From the NCBI RefSeq assembly GCF_014284365.1, contig NZ_JACOGG010000009.1:62001-126000 (forward strand): a DNA stretch of 64,000 nucleotides, in the 5' to 3' direction. Made by a program: the position numbers and the translations under genes. The DNA is from Cognatundibacterium rugosum. Its GTDB lineage: Bacteria; Pseudomonadota; Gammaproteobacteria; Burkholderiales; Burkholderiaceae_D. Every line of letters starts with the position of its first letter. The first letter of the stretch is position 1. The notes under the pieces were generated by a model. It ran no database searches and was not told the origin of the DNA. It worked only from the letters and a program-made list of their open reading frames with translations. Shown here piece after piece: positions 26,124 through 35,969 of the stretch.

Positions 26124-29100
26124 TTAGCGTTTCAAGGTAATTACACTGCTATTGAGCCCATCGCTGAGACTGATTTGCAAGCTGCCGCCTGCTGGCAGTT
26201 GTTGCAATGACAGGCGCTGGTCACCGTCTGTAACAGACAGTGCCAGCGCAGTGCGCTTCCCATTGGCTGCGATATGGATCACGCTTAACCATGGCTGTTG
26301 CAGATGATTCCAGCGTATACGCAGGCTGCTTGCCGTCAGATTCGTCGTCAATGCCTGTGCCGTGACGGGAGCTGCATCTGCTGATAATTTCAATCCAGTT
26401 GCGGCTTTAGGCTGTGCAGCGGCTGCATTAAGCACGCCAGCTTTTGGCAGCAGCTGACCTTGTTTCAGCACATCGATACTGACGATACCTGCAATCGATG
26501 GCAATACGACGGATACATGCATACTGCCAGCATGATCCAACTGCAGTGGTGTGAAGCGACGCAAGGTGGTTTTGCCATCACTGCTGACGATCTTCAACTG
26601 ATACTCACCGCCTTCTGTATTCGCGGTATAGCCGCTGCCTAGGAATTGTACTGGTGATGGATTAAATGTACCGCCATTCAGATCACCTGAAATCATCATC
26701 ATGTTTTGTGCAGCTGCCGGATTGGCTGCGATCTGATTCGCCGCGACCTGATTCCCAGCCACCGCTTTATAGTCGGCTTTTCCTCGAATATGGCCGGACA
26801 TTTTATTGAAGCTGTATTCTGAGAACCAGAGTTTGCCGCCGCAATAACTCATCAGATCCGGTGAGCGTGAACCCAGTACACCCGGTGATGACAAGATGCC
26901 GGCGCCCTGGTTGTACAGTGGTACTTCGCTGAGCTGCGCTTTATCTGAGTTAGGCCAAGGCAAAGGATCTGTCGAGAAATAAGGATCAGGACCAGAAGGG
27001 CCGCCACAAGGTGCATGCGACAGGCTCAGGTTATGTCCGACTTCGTGTATCATGGTTTCATCGGTTGCATCTGCACCGCTACGCAAATCACGTCCGATCG
27101 CAGTCAGATAGGAAACGTAACCGATACCGGTGGTACCACTCCATTTCATCCACGGGACCATGCCGTAGTAATGGTCGCTACTTTTTTCACTGACGCGCAG
27201 TTTGTCTAGCAAACTCAGTACCTGGCCCATTTGATCCTTGCCGCTGAGGCTGTCATCAAAGGTGCCCGCCGGTGCCCATGGCGCATGAACCGTGACGACC
27301 ACATTCGCGAATGGCATCAGGCGCTTGACTACGGAGGTTAACACTTCTGCTGTCGGGATTTGTGCAGTTTGTCCATTGATGATCAAGGGCACCATGGTGA
27401 TACGGATCGTATTGGCATCATTGACCACCAGATTGGCAGACAGTGACTGACCGTCACTGGTCACGATATCCATAGCGGCACCGGATTTGATCAGGCGGCC
27501 CGGGATAGTCGTGTAGCAATGCTGATTCAGCGTGTAGGAAATCGCATTGCTGCTGTCGTCGGCTGGCAATTTCGCCGGACAAGTCATTGCGAATTGCTCT
27601 CCACCGATTTTTACGTTAGTGGCCGGTGTGACCGCATCCGCACTGCGTGCATACAGATAAGCACGTACCAGCAAGTCGCGATTCGGTATCAGAGTCTGGT
27701 ATTTGCTGCCCGGACGCTGTGCCAGCACCTGTGCCAGCTCCATGGTGGCGAGCCTAGTTTTGGCCACCACAGGTGTCACTGTCAGGGTATAGCTGGCGCT
27801 AGTGGCAGTGTACAAATCAGCCGGTAAGCCTGCAGTAATAGTCGTGGTGCCCGTGTTCAGGGCGCTGATATTGCCACTCACGGCATCAACCGTGGCGACC
27901 GCTGGATTACTGCTGCTGTAGCGGATCGCAAAGGTGTTCAGCGTTGAACCGCTCAGGGTTTTTGCAGTTGCCGCCTGTATCGCTGTGCCAGCCACGCCGC
28001 TGACCACGGATTTGCTGGCTTCAGCAAAGTTCAGGACTGCCGGTGTCAAACAATTGATGCTGATCGTCACATCGCTATTGGCAATTGAAGTCCGGCCAGT
28101 CGGGCTGGCGCTGCAGCTTTGACCGCTGGCAGGCTGCGCAGAAATCGTCGCACCATATTTTTCTCCGTTCAGCACAGGAATAAAACTGGTTCCACTGCCA
28201 TTGCCCGAAATCGTTTCTGCGCCGCGCACCCATCCAGTATCGTCATAGCCATCCACCACCAGACTCAGGTTGCTGCCGGAGCTATTGTCAAAGCCGCTGG
28301 TGCTCAGGGTAATTTTGTAACTTGCACGGGTACTCGCTGTGGTCGCCGGACTGTTATCGGAACACAGACTATCGGCACAGGCTTGCAACTGATAGCTGTA
28401 AGCCGTGCCTGGTATCAGTCCCGCATCAGGGAAACTGAGTGCGCTTAGTTTGTCGCCGCCCACTTGCACACCATTACGCTTGAGGACATACCGGTTCGCT
28501 CCACTGACCGCGCTCCACGATACAGTGAGGCTGCTGCTATTGTTGACGACCACGCTGGGCGCTGTCGGTACCGCTGGCGCGACTGGCGGTTTAGGTGGGG
28601 TCACTACCTCTGCCAGCGTTTGCACACTGAGTGCCGTGCTCCAGTCTGAGCAGGTGTTGGTATTGCAAGCCTGCAAACGATAGCTGTAATTGCTTGCTGC
28701 CGTCAGCCCGCTATCGAGATAAGTGACCTGACGGATATCGGCGCCATTTGCGATCAGCTGACCATTTCTTTCGAGTTTGTAGCTGGACGCACCGTCCACG
28801 GCGGTCCATTCCAGGCTGATCTGGGTGGTTTCAATTTTTGTGGCACGTGGGACTGCAGGTGTTGCGACAGTCACTCCTTTAGCCTTGGTCTTACCTGTTA
28901 ATTCAGAAGGTTTAGAGCAGCCAGTGCTGGCGCAGGCATGCAGGCGATATGCATAGTCGGTGCCGGGTACCAGATTGGAATCCTGATAGCTATTGCTGTT
29001 AGGACGTGAAACTAATTGGAACGCTGCCGGGTCTTGCGGGTTAATGTTATTGCGCCATACCTCGTAGTAGCTGGCGCCAGCGACTGCCTGCCAGTTCAGT

Positions 29101-29273
29101 GTGATCGTGGTATCGGAGCTCGCTTGCACGGTCGCACCACTGACGGTAGCCGGTGCCTGAGCGGTCGCGCCGCTGCTGGCTGGCGTATCTGAGGTAGCGC
29201 CACCACCGCCACCGCAGGCACTGAGAGTGAGCGCAAGACAAGCTGTAGTCAATAATTGTAGGGTAGGTTTCAT
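26124..29273 (-). CDS. Secreted FN3-domain metalloprotease lipoprotein (metzincin, M66-like)
   Basis: This 1049-residue protein has a lipobox (LTLSAC, lipidated Cys20) followed by a glycine run, so it is probably anchored at the cell surface or in the periplasm. Three fibronectin type III domains come first (about residues 41-132, 136-221, 231-315), each with paired cysteines in a YRLQAC-type strand. Then come a beta domain (about 316-408) and a Big2-type domain (about 411-502). The peptidase part at about 505-830 has the zinc motif HEVGHNLSLSH (H743, E744, H747, H753) and a Met-turn DLMSYC with M808. The spacing and Met-turn fit metzincins, closest in style to the M66/StcE group. A beta-rich tail closes it. 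ATG at 29273 is preferred over the overlapping GTG at 29276. Confidence 0.85.
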   Translation of the reverse strand: MKPTLQLLTTACLALTLSACGGGGGATSDTPASSGATAQAPATVSGATVQASSDTTITLNWQAVAGASYYEVWRNNINPQDPAAFQLVSRPNSNSYQDSNLVPGTDYAYRLHACASTGCSKPSELTGKTKAKGVTVATPAVPRATKIETTQISLEWTAVDGASSYKLERNGQLIANGADIRQVTYLDSGLTAASNYSYRLQACNTNTCSDWSTALSVQTLAEVVTPPKPPVAPAVPTAPSVVVNNSSSLTVSWSAVSGANRYVLKRNGVQVGGDKLSALSFPDAGLIPGTAYSYQLQACADSLCSDNSPATTASTRASYKITLSTSGFDNSSGSNLSLVVDGYDDTGWVRGAETISGNGSGTSFIPVLNGEKYGATISAQPASGQSCSASPTGRTSIANSDVTISINCLTPAVLNFAEASKSVVSGVAGTAIQAATAKTLSGSTLNTFAIRYSSSNPAVATVDAVSGNISALNTGTTTITAGLPADLYTATSASYTLTVTPVVAKTRLATMELAQVLAQRPGSKYQTLIPNRDLLVRAYLYARSADAVTPATNVKIGGEQFAMTCPAKLPADDSSNAISYTLNQHCYTTIPGRLIKSGAAMDIVTSDGQSLSANLVVNDANTIRITMVPLIINGQTAQIPTAEVLTSVVKRLMPFANVVVTVHAPWAPAGTFDDSLSGKDQMGQVLSLLDKLRVSEKSSDHYYGMVPWMKWSGTTGIGYVSYLTAIGRDLRSGADATDETMIHEVGHNLSLSHAPCGGPSGPDPYFSTDPLPWPNSDKAQLSEVPLYNQGAGILSSPGVLGSRSPDLMSYCGGKLWFSEYSFNKMSGHIRGKADYKAVAGNQVAANQIAANPAAAQNMMMISGDLNGGTFNPSPVQFLGSGYTANTEGGEYQLKIVSSDGKTTLRRFTPLQLDHAGSMHVSVVLPSIAGIVSIDVLKQGQLLPKAGVLNAAAAQPKAATGLKLSADAAPVTAQALTTNLTASSLRIRWNHLQQPWLSVIHIAANGKRTALALSVTDGDQRLSLQQLPAGGSLQISLSDGLNSSVITLKR

Positions 29274-29578
29274 CACAGACCTCTGAGGAAGACGAAATCA
29301 GGCAAGAATGACCTGAAAAGCGTAGCAAAATAGAATCTTAGTTTCCGCAATAGTGGAAAATAGCGCTAAAGAATTTCAAGCATGCATCCTGCCGCAGGAA
29401 ATTCCGGGCAGCAATGAAGATTACAAAAGGAAACGTTTTTTTCCTATTGCACTTTGGTGAAAGAAAGCGGTGAATGTGTAAGGATGTGTAAGCTGGACAA
29501 CGAAAGGCAGATTTGCCCGCCTTATTGCAGGTTATTTGAGGCTGATCCACATCAGCAGGATATCACTGTAACGGACGA
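29274..29578. other. Intergenic region upstream of the metalloprotease gene
   Basis: This stretch should contain the leftward promoter of the protease gene. An A/T-rich segment at about 29320-29440 is a likely place for it, but no clear -35/-10 pair stands out. No credible gene or known riboswitch core is seen. Confidence 0.4.
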
Positions 29579-29609
29579 AAAAAAAACCAAGCGCCAGCGC
29601 TTGGTTTTT
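29579..29609 (-). terminator. Terminator of tmRNA
   Basis: The hairpin AACCAAGCGC-CA-GCGCTTGGTT with flanking A and T runs lies eight bases beyond the tmRNA 3' end. It could act in both directions. Confidence 0.9.
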
Positions 29610-29616
29610 CGTATTC

Positions 29617-29976
29617 TGGTGGAGTCGGCGGGAATCGAACCCGCGTCCAGAAGCACTCTACAGACAGTTCTACATACTTAGTGCTGCCATTTGATTTAAC
29701 CACATTGACGCGGACGCACACGCTGCAATGTAGCGAGTTACCTTAAGTTTAATCTTGCGCCAAGTAACCCGGTTCAAGACGATTCCCTATGAATGTCCTT
29801 ACTGCTGTTGCCAGCCCACCCTAGGGAAGAGGTGGTGTAAGGTTAGCCGGTATTAAGCGGCTAATGCGTACGAATTATCGTTTGCAGTTATATAGTTCAG
29901 ATTGTATTTACGAGGTAGTCTGGCCTCGGTATGCCCTGCGCTGCTTTGCAACCCCTGTCGAAACCTGGTCGACCCC
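29617..29976 (-). ncRNA. ssrA: tmRNA (transfer-messenger RNA)
   Basis: This 360-base RNA rescues stalled ribosomes. The 5' end GGGGTCG (29976 leftwards) pairs with CGACTCC next to the encoded 3' CCA (29617-29619), forming the tRNA-like acceptor stem. A TTCGATTCCCGC T-arm is present. The tag frame at 29853-29885 starts with resume codon GCA and encodes ANDNSYALAA followed by TAA, so the mature tag is probably AANDNSYALAA with the Ala delivered by tmRNA itself. The ALAA ending is the normal signal for ClpXP. A strong hairpin terminator follows. Confidence 0.97.
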
Positions 29977-30023
29977 AAAGCCCTGCTAGTATAACCTATT
30001 ACGGGACTTCGCGTCCAAGCTTG

Positions 30024-30701
30024 TCAGGCAGGTTTTTTCTGCTGCAGTTTGGCGCGTATCAGTTCTAGTAGTTCCAGTGGGCTGTCGACGATCGCATCTG
30101 CCTTCCAATGTGCCGGTTCGGTGGCACCGCAATAACCCCAGGCGGCAGCGATACTGGTCATACCTGCGGCCTCAGCCGCCTGAATATCACGCAAGTCGTC
30201 ACCAACATACCAACAGTCTTGTGAGCGCACGCCCAATTGCCTTGCGCCTTCCAGCAAGGGGGCGGGATGTGGTTTTGCATGCGGCGTAGTGTCGCCAGAG
30301 ATGACGCAGCGGGCCTCCTGCAAGTCGATCTGAGGAATCAGTGGTGTCGTGAAACGCTTAGCTTTATTGGTCACGATGCCCCATGGCAGTGCCAGCAAAT
30401 CCAGGCCGCGTAACAGACTGGGTACGTGTTCAAATAATTTGCTGTTGATGGCAATCGCGGATGCATACTGCTCAAGAAATTCCGTGCGCATTGCTTCAAA
30501 ATCCGGATGCTCCGGTGTGATCTGAAAACCTGCCTGCAATAAGCCGCGTGCACCTGCGGATGCCTGAGGGCGCAAAGTCAGATAATGGACAGGTGCCAGA
30601 TGGCGGCGGCTGCGCATGGTATTGACGGCGGCAGCCAGATCGGGGGCGGTATCGGCCAGGGTGCCGTCGAGGTCAAACAATATGGCTGATGGAATACGCA
30701 T
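30024..30701 (-). CDS. gph: Phosphoglycolate phosphatase, HAD superfamily
   Basis: This 225-residue phosphatase should remove phosphate from 2-phosphoglycolate arising from DNA repair and metabolism. HAD motifs are in place: FDLDGTLADT with the nucleophile Asp at the N-terminus, GIVTNKAKRF (motif II Thr), KPHPAPLL (motif III Lys), and YVGDDLRDIQAAEAAGM (motif IV acidic pair). It lies directly after ubiG on the same strand, 81 bp away, an order common in Burkholderiales. Confidence 0.88.
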   Translation of the reverse strand: MRIPSAILFDLDGTLADTAPDLAAAVNTMRSRRHLAPVHYLTLRPQASAGARGLLQAGFQITPEHPDFEAMRTEFLEQYASAIAINSKLFEHVPSLLRGLDLLALPWGIVTNKAKRFTTPLIPQIDLQEARCVISGDTTPHAKPHPAPLLEGARQLGVRSQDCWYVGDDLRDIQAAEAAGMTSIAAAWGYCGATEPAHWKADAIVDSPLELLELIRAKLQQKKPA

Positions 30702-30782
30702 AGGTGATGACGAAGGAAAAATCAGTGATCAGACGATAGCTGAGCGAGCAGCGGGCTTGGCCGGTCGTTCAGCAGTGGGAAC

Positions 30783-31487
30783 TCAGGCTGGACGTACGCA
30801 GGCGACCATGTAGTTGACACTGGTGTCGTTATTGAGTGAGTACATTTTGGTGAAAGGGTTGTACCCCAGGCCCTTCATTGTTTTGAGCTCAAGGCCTGCA
30901 TTGCGGATATCCTGAGACAGTTCGGCTGGTGTGATGAATTTCGCATAATCATGTGTGCCCTTAGGCAGCATTTGCAGCAAATATTCGGCACCAATAATGG
31001 CGAACAGATAAGACTTAGGATTGCGGTTCAGTGTGGAGAAAAACACATGACCACCAGGTTTAACCAGTTTGGTGCAGGCGCGGATGATAGAGGCTGGATC
31101 GGGTACATGTTCCAGCATTTCCATGCAGGTCACGACATCGAACTGCCCAGCTTCTGCTTCAGCCATTTCTTCAGCGGCGATCAGTTTGTAGCGTACCTGC
31201 ACGCCCGATTCCAGGCTATGCAGATCGGCGACTTTTAAGGCTTTTTCCGATAAATCGATGCCAGTGACGGACGCACTTTTTTTAGCCATCGATTCTGCCA
31301 GGATGCCACCACCACAGCCGACATCAATCACATTTTTACCTGCTAATGGTATGCGTTGGTTAATCCATTCCAGACGTAAAGGATTAATTTCATGGAGAGG
31401 GCGGAATTCTGAACTGGGGTCCCACCAGCGGTGAGCGAGTTCACTGAATTTTTGAATTTCTGCTGGATCGGCGTTCAAGGTAGACAT
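30783..31487 (-). CDS. ubiG: Ubiquinone biosynthesis O-methyltransferase
   Basis: This 234-residue SAM-dependent methyltransferase carries out both O-methylations of ubiquinone synthesis. It shows the UbiG signature [20 protein letters not shown] near the N-terminus, motif [17 protein letters not shown], and the post-I acidic end TGIDLSE. The substrate-side segment EMLEHVPDP is also typical. The length equals that of other UbiG proteins. It precedes gph on the same strand. Confidence 0.95.
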   Translation of the reverse strand: MSTLNADPAEIQKFSELAHRWWDPSSEFRPLHEINPLRLEWINQRIPLAGKNVIDVGCGGGILAESMAKKSASVTGIDLSEKALKVADLHSLESGVQVRYKLIAAEEMAEAEAGQFDVVTCMEMLEHVPDPASIIRACTKLVKPGGHVFFSTLNRNPKSYLFAIIGAEYLLQMLPKGTHDYAKFITPAELSQDIRNAGLELKTMKGLGYNPFTKMYSLNNDTSVNYMVACVRPA

Positions 31488-31764
31488 GGTAAGTTTGACT
31501 GGCGCAGTTTATTGGCGCGAGAGGCAAAAAGCGTATTGTAGGCGATTCGCGCGGCAGCCGCTTACTTTGCCTGAAATGAAAGTCGCAGCGTCTGCGTTAC
31601 CGCAGAAAACATCCATATTTTTATCGGCGACCCTGGCAGCTGTGCATAAAAAAAAATCCTGCACCGATGAAAATGATTCAGCAAAAAGTGGGAATTCTGT
31701 TGTGATGATACGTGCATTGCGGCACAGAGGCTGCATCTTTGGTGTGTTTATTTTTTGAGGAAAA
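31488..31764. other. Intergenic region between ompA and ubiG
   Basis: With the adjoining ompA terminator, this makes a gap of about 320 bases. It contains the promoter region of ubiG, read leftwards. Frames found here on either strand have no recognisable product and run into the ompA terminator. Confidence 0.4.
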
Positions 31765-31794
31765 TAAAAAACCCCGCACGAAGCGGGGCTTTTC
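31765..31794 (-). terminator. Terminator of ompA
   Basis: Arms CCCCGC and GCGGGG (31772-31777, 31783-31788) with a five-base loop are followed on the minus strand by a run of six T. Confidence 0.9.
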
Positions 31795-31811
31795 AAACAA
31801 TCAGAGACTGA

Positions 31812-32471
31812 TTATTTTACGTTGCGTGTACCAACAACTTCGATCTCAACGCGACGGTTTTTAGCACGGCCTTCAGCTGTTTTGTTGTCAGCTACAGGTT
31901 GTGTTTTGCCTTTGCCTTCAGTGTAAACACGGTTAGCTTCGATACCTTTGCTGACCAGGTATGCTTTTACTGCTTCAGCACGACGGATGGACAGTTTTTG
32001 GTTGTATGCATCTTTACCAACAGAGTCAGTGTGACCAACTGCGATCACAACTTCCAGATTGATTGCTTTCAATTTGGATGCCATGTCGTCCAGCTGAGTT
32101 TTACCTTCTGGTTTCAGAACAGCCTTGTCGAAGTCGAACAGTGCGCTCGCTGCGAAAGTGACTTTTTCAGAGGTTGGTGCTGGTTTCGGTGCTGGCTTCG
32201 GTGCTTCAACTGGAGCAACTACTGGAGCTGGTGGTGGTGTAGCTGCTTTAGGCGCTTCAACAACCAGAGGAGCGTCGCAACCTGGCACTGCATCAGCAGG
32301 TGTCCAGTAGCCAGTGCGCCAGCACAGACCGAATGCGTCACGAGCGATTACACCGCGTGCATCCTGAACGTATGCGCTGTTTGGTGTAGCTGCTTTGATG
32401 TCTTGTTGCGCGGCAGCAGAAAAGGATGCAACTGCGGACGCTGCGATAACGAGCTTAACTAAAATTTTCAT
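31812..32471 (-). CDS. ompA: OmpA-family outer-membrane protein
   Basis: This 219-residue protein has a signal peptide ending in SFSAAAQ, a short N-terminal segment with two cysteines (GLCWRTGYWT, VPGCDAP) rather than an eight-stranded barrel, a Pro/Ala/Lys-rich linker, and a C-terminal OmpA domain at about residues 105-215. The peptidoglycan-binding motif is seen as GHTDSVGKDAYNQKLSIRRA with the following NRRVEIEV strand. It should hold the outer membrane to the wall. This short form is common in Burkholderiales. A GAGAGGAGAAAT ribosome-binding region precedes the ATG, consistent with strong expression. Confidence 0.93.
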   Translation of the reverse strand: MKILVKLVIAASAVASFSAAAQQDIKAATPNSAYVQDARGVIARDAFGLCWRTGYWTPADAVPGCDAPLVVEAPKAATPPPAPVVAPVEAPKPAPKPAPTSEKVTFAASALFDFDKAVLKPEGKTQLDDMASKLKAINLEVVIAVGHTDSVGKDAYNQKLSIRRAEAVKAYLVSKGIEANRVYTEGKGKTQPVADNKTAEGRAKNRRVEIEVVGTRNVK

Positions 32472-33314
32472 ATTTCTCCTCTCGGGTGAGATTTAATTAC
32501 CGCAGATAAACTGCGCAAAATACTGCATAAAACCAGATGATACCACGGGCTTGATGACATTACTATTTCGTCAAACAAGCTTTCTATCAATCAAGAAGCA
32601 TTCTGCCATAGAGAATGCAGTCGAATGCCATATGAATAAAACCATAAAGTAACACTTAGTTAAATATGTCGTGTATTCACAACGTATTCTAAGTGATTTA
32701 AGCGTAGTAATCCACAAATGATGTATTAGTGGTAACTAAAAAGCCGTTTTTTGAGAGCCTGAAATCCTGCTTGGCTAATAAAAAATGCTGCGATGCAGTA
32801 TTTTAATCTGATTTTAAATTCTTTTTTTTGTTGCGGCCTGTACTGAATGGATCGCTGCTACTGAGCACGAATGACACATCGGTTTTGTCAGTTTGTGTAG
32901 CGTGTGTTGAATTGAAAAAGATTTGGTTTTTATATTAGTTCAAATCTTCAATTTGCCAATCAGATGCAGGTATTCATCTCAAAATCCGTTGTTTTGCTGT
33001 GCATTTGTGCGAGGGCTTTATTTGTGTGCCGGTAAGCATTTGCAGTGGTGATTGTCTGCGGTACTCAGGGACGTGGGGCGGATGAAGTCTGCTTTTGTCA
33101 TTTATGCCGCTTGAGACGCCTTAGCCATGTTAGAATCAAGAGTTAAACGTCAATATGTTAGGGGCTTTAATAATGCAGCCTCAGCGATATGGTGGCTCCC
33201 CGCCTGAACAGGTGTGCGAACTGACAGACTGGCTGATATTTGCCTGCATTATCCTGTAGTTACCCAGCATATGAATGTTGCCAATTAACCAAGCTCTAAT
33301 TTGCCGGCCTGCCA
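32472..33314. other. Long A+T-rich intergenic region between ompA and gyrA
   Basis: This 843-base gap is clearly richer in A+T than its surroundings and separates divergent ompA and gyrA. It must hold both promoters. An extended -10 form TGG-TATCAT reads towards ompA near 32535-32545, and a TGT-TAGAAT element at 33128-33136 reads towards gyrA; neither has a strong -35. No protein frame of convincing composition is seen; a frame across 33181-33390 on the minus strand overlaps gyrA and is rejected. A small RNA could be hidden here, but nothing identifies one. Confidence 0.45.
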
Positions 33315-35966
33315 ATGGATCAATTCGCAAAAGAAACACTCCCGATTTCCCTTGAAGAAGAAATGCGCAAAAGCTACCTCGATTACGCAATGAGCGTGAT
33401 TGTTGGGCGGGCTTTGCCGGACGTGCGTGATGGCTTAAAGCCAGTGCATCGCCGCGTGCTGTTCGCGATGCATGAAATGAATAATGTCTACAACCGCCCG
33501 TTTGTAAAATGCGCGCGTGTGGTGGGTGAAGTGATGGGTAAGTATCACCCGCATGGTGATGCCTCCATTTACGATACGCTGGTTCGTATGGCGCAGGACT
33601 TCTCGCTGCGTTATACCCTGGTCGATGGTCAAGGTAACTTCGGTTCTATCGACGGCGACAATGCGGCGGCGATGCGTTACACCGAGTGCCGTCTGGATAA
33701 GATCGCGAATGAAATTCTGGCAGACATCGAAAAAGAAACGGTCGATTTCGTTCCTAACTACGACGGCAAAGAAAAAGAGCCTTCTGTACTGCCTACCCGT
33801 ATCCCGAATCTGCTGATCAATGGTGCTTCCGGTATTGCGGTGGGGATGGCGACGAATATCCCGCCACATAACATTACTGAGACAATCAATGGTGCCCTGC
33901 ACGTCCTGCGCAATCCGGAGTGCACGATCGATGAATTGATCGAGATCATTCCTGCACCAGACTTTCCTACCGGCGGCATTATCTATGGCGTATCCGGTGT
34001 GCGCGATGGTTACCGCACTGGCCGTGGTCGCGTGGTGATGCGTGCCAAGACCCATTTTGAAGAGTTTGGCAAAGACAATCGTACAGCCCTGATCGTGGAT
34101 GAGTTGCCTTTCCAGGTCAATAAAAAATCTCTGCTGGAACGTATCGCTGAACTGGTACGTGATAAAAAGCTCGATGGTATTTCTGATATTCGCGACGAGT
34201 CTGATAAATCCGGCATGCGCGTAGTCATTGAACTCAAACGTGGCGAAGTGCCGGATGTCGTACTGAATAATCTGTACAAGCAGACTCAGCTGCAAGACAC
34301 CTTCGGTATGAATATGGTGGCGCTGGTCAATGGTCAGCCTAAGTTGCTGAACCTGAAGGAAATGCTGTCTTGTTTCCTGTCGCATCGTCGTGAAGTGGTG
34401 ACGCGCCGCACTGTGTTCGAATTACGCAAAGCACGCGAACGCGGTCATGTATTGGAAGGTTTGGCAGTTGCGCTGGCAAATATTGATGACTTCATCGCGA
34501 TTATCAAAGCCGCACCGACACCGCCGATTGCGAAGCAGGAATTGATGACGCGTGCCTGGGACAGCTCCATGGTACGTGAAATGCTGACCCGTACTGCGGC
34601 TGATAATCCGGGGGGTATTGAGGCATTCCGCCCTGAAAACCTGCCTAAGCATTATGGTATCCAGCCTGATGGCCTGTATAAATTGTCTGATGACCAGGCA
34701 CAGGAAATTCTGCAAATGCGTTTGCAACGCCTGACTGGACTGGAACAAGACAAGATCGTCAATGAATACAAAGACGTGATGGCTGAAATTGCCGATTTGC
34801 TGGATATTCTGTCTAAGCCTGAACGTGTCACAGTCATCATCACTGATGAACTGACCGTGGCGCGTAATGAATACGGCGAAGGCAATAAAGATGTGCGCCG
34901 CTCTGAAATCACACACAATGCGACCGATCTCGAAACCGAAGATCTGATCACGCCGCAAGATATGGTGGTGACCTTGTCGCACACTGGTTATATGAAGTCT
35001 CAGCCTTTGTCTGAGTACCGCGCGCAGAAGCGCGGTGGTCGTGGCAAGCAGGCGACAGCAACCAAGGATGATGACTGGATCGAACAGCTGTTCGTCGCCA
35101 ATACCCATGACTACATCCTGTGCTTCAGTAATCGCGGCCGTCTGTACTGGCTCAAAGTGTGGGAAGTTCCACAAGGTTCGCGCACTTCGCGCGGTAAGCC
35201 TATCGTGAATATGTTCCCGCTCCAGGATGGCGAAAAAATCACCGTGATTCTGCCTTTGTCGGGTGACAACCGCAGCTTCCCTGAAGACCATTACGTGTTC
35301 ATGTCTACCAGCCTTGGTACCGTGAAGAAAACACCGTTGACTGACTTCAGTAATCCGCGTAAAGCCGGCATTATTGCTGTCGATCTGGATGAAGGTGATT
35401 TCCTGATCGGTGCAGCACTGACTGATGGTAAGCACGATGTGATGCTGTTCTCCGATGCAGGTAAAGCGGTCCGCTTCGATGAAAACGATGTGCGTCCTAT
35501 GGGCCGTACGGCACGCGGCGTGCGCGGTATGAATCTGGATGAAGGTCAGCAGGTCATCGCATTGCTGGTCGCTGAAAATGAACAGCAATCGGTACTGACT
35601 GCCACCGAAAACGGCTTCGGTAAACGTACGCCGATTACCGAATACACCCGTCATGGACGTGGTACCAAAGGGATGATTGCGATTCAGACTTCTGAGCGCA
35701 ACGGCAAAGTGGTGGCGGCGACACTGGTGGATACCAGCGACGAAATCATGCTCATCACCACCGGTGGTGTGCTGATCCGTACCCGTGTCTCGGAAATTCG
35801 TGAAATGGGCCGTGCTACCCAAGGCGTGACTCTGATTGCAGTTGAAGATGGCACCAGCTTGTCCGGCTTGCAGCGTATCGTTGAAACTGATGCAGATCCG
35901 GATGCGTTGGACGTGTCGGCAGCAACTGACGCTGCTGCTTCAGACGGGGCCGATGCGGCGGAGTAA
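33315..35966 (+). CDS. gyrA: DNA gyrase subunit A
   Basis: This 883-residue subunit cuts and rejoins DNA as part of the A2B2 gyrase. The winged-helix and tower region at the N-terminus is fully aligned with E. coli numbering: the catalytic tyrosine is Y122 in AAAMRYTE, and the quinolone-determining segment [10 protein letters not shown] puts Ala at 83, Ser at 84 and Asp at 87. The C-terminal DNA-wrapping pinwheel contains the GyrA-box-type segment QKRGGRGKQ at about 570-580. A Thr/Ala/Asp-rich tail ends the protein. serC follows three bases after the stop. Confidence 0.98.
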   Translation: MDQFAKETLPISLEEEMRKSYLDYAMSVIVGRALPDVRDGLKPVHRRVLFAMHEMNNVYNRPFVKCARVVGEVMGKYHPHGDASIYDTLVRMAQDFSLRYTLVDGQGNFGSIDGDNAAAMRYTECRLDKIANEILADIEKETVDFVPNYDGKEKEPSVLPTRIPNLLINGASGIAVGMATNIPPHNITETINGALHVLRNPECTIDELIEIIPAPDFPTGGIIYGVSGVRDGYRTGRGRVVMRAKTHFEEFGKDNRTALIVDELPFQVNKKSLLERIAELVRDKKLDGISDIRDESDKSGMRVVIELKRGEVPDVVLNNLYKQTQLQDTFGMNMVALVNGQPKLLNLKEMLSCFLSHRREVVTRRTVFELRKARERGHVLEGLAVALANIDDFIAIIKAAPTPPIAKQELMTRAWDSSMVREMLTRTAADNPGGIEAFRPENLPKHYGIQPDGLYKLSDDQAQEILQMRLQRLTGLEQDKIVNEYKDVMAEIADLLDILSKPERVTVIITDELTVARNEYGEGNKDVRRSEITHNATDLETEDLITPQDMVVTLSHTGYMKSQPLSEYRAQKRGGRGKQATATKDDDWIEQLFVANTHDYILCFSNRGRLYWLKVWEVPQGSRTSRGKPIVNMFPLQDGEKITVILPLSGDNRSFPEDHYVFMSTSLGTVKKTPLTDFSNPRKAGIIAVDLDEGDFLIGAALTDGKHDVMLFSDAGKAVRFDENDVRPMGRTARGVRGMNLDEGQQVIALLVAENEQQSVLTATENGFGKRTPITEYTRHGRGTKGMIAIQTSERNGKVVAATLVDTSDEIMLITTGGVLIRTRVSEIREMGRATQGVTLIAVEDGTSLSGLQRIVETDADPDALDVSAATDAAASDGADAAE

Positions 35967-35969
35967 ATC

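Noticed and set aside
29454-29681. A 75-codon frame running into the tmRNA gene
   Set aside because: Its C-terminal half is the reverse of the tmRNA 3' end, a common source of false small proteins.
31509-31796. A 95-codon frame between ompA and ubiG
   Set aside because: It begins inside the ompA terminator, has no ribosome-binding site and no recognisable sequence.
34422-35822. A 466-codon open frame antisense to gyrA (and another at 33435-34385)
   Set aside because: gyrA is certain on the plus strand. The antisense products are rich in His, Thr and Arg and resemble no protein family.
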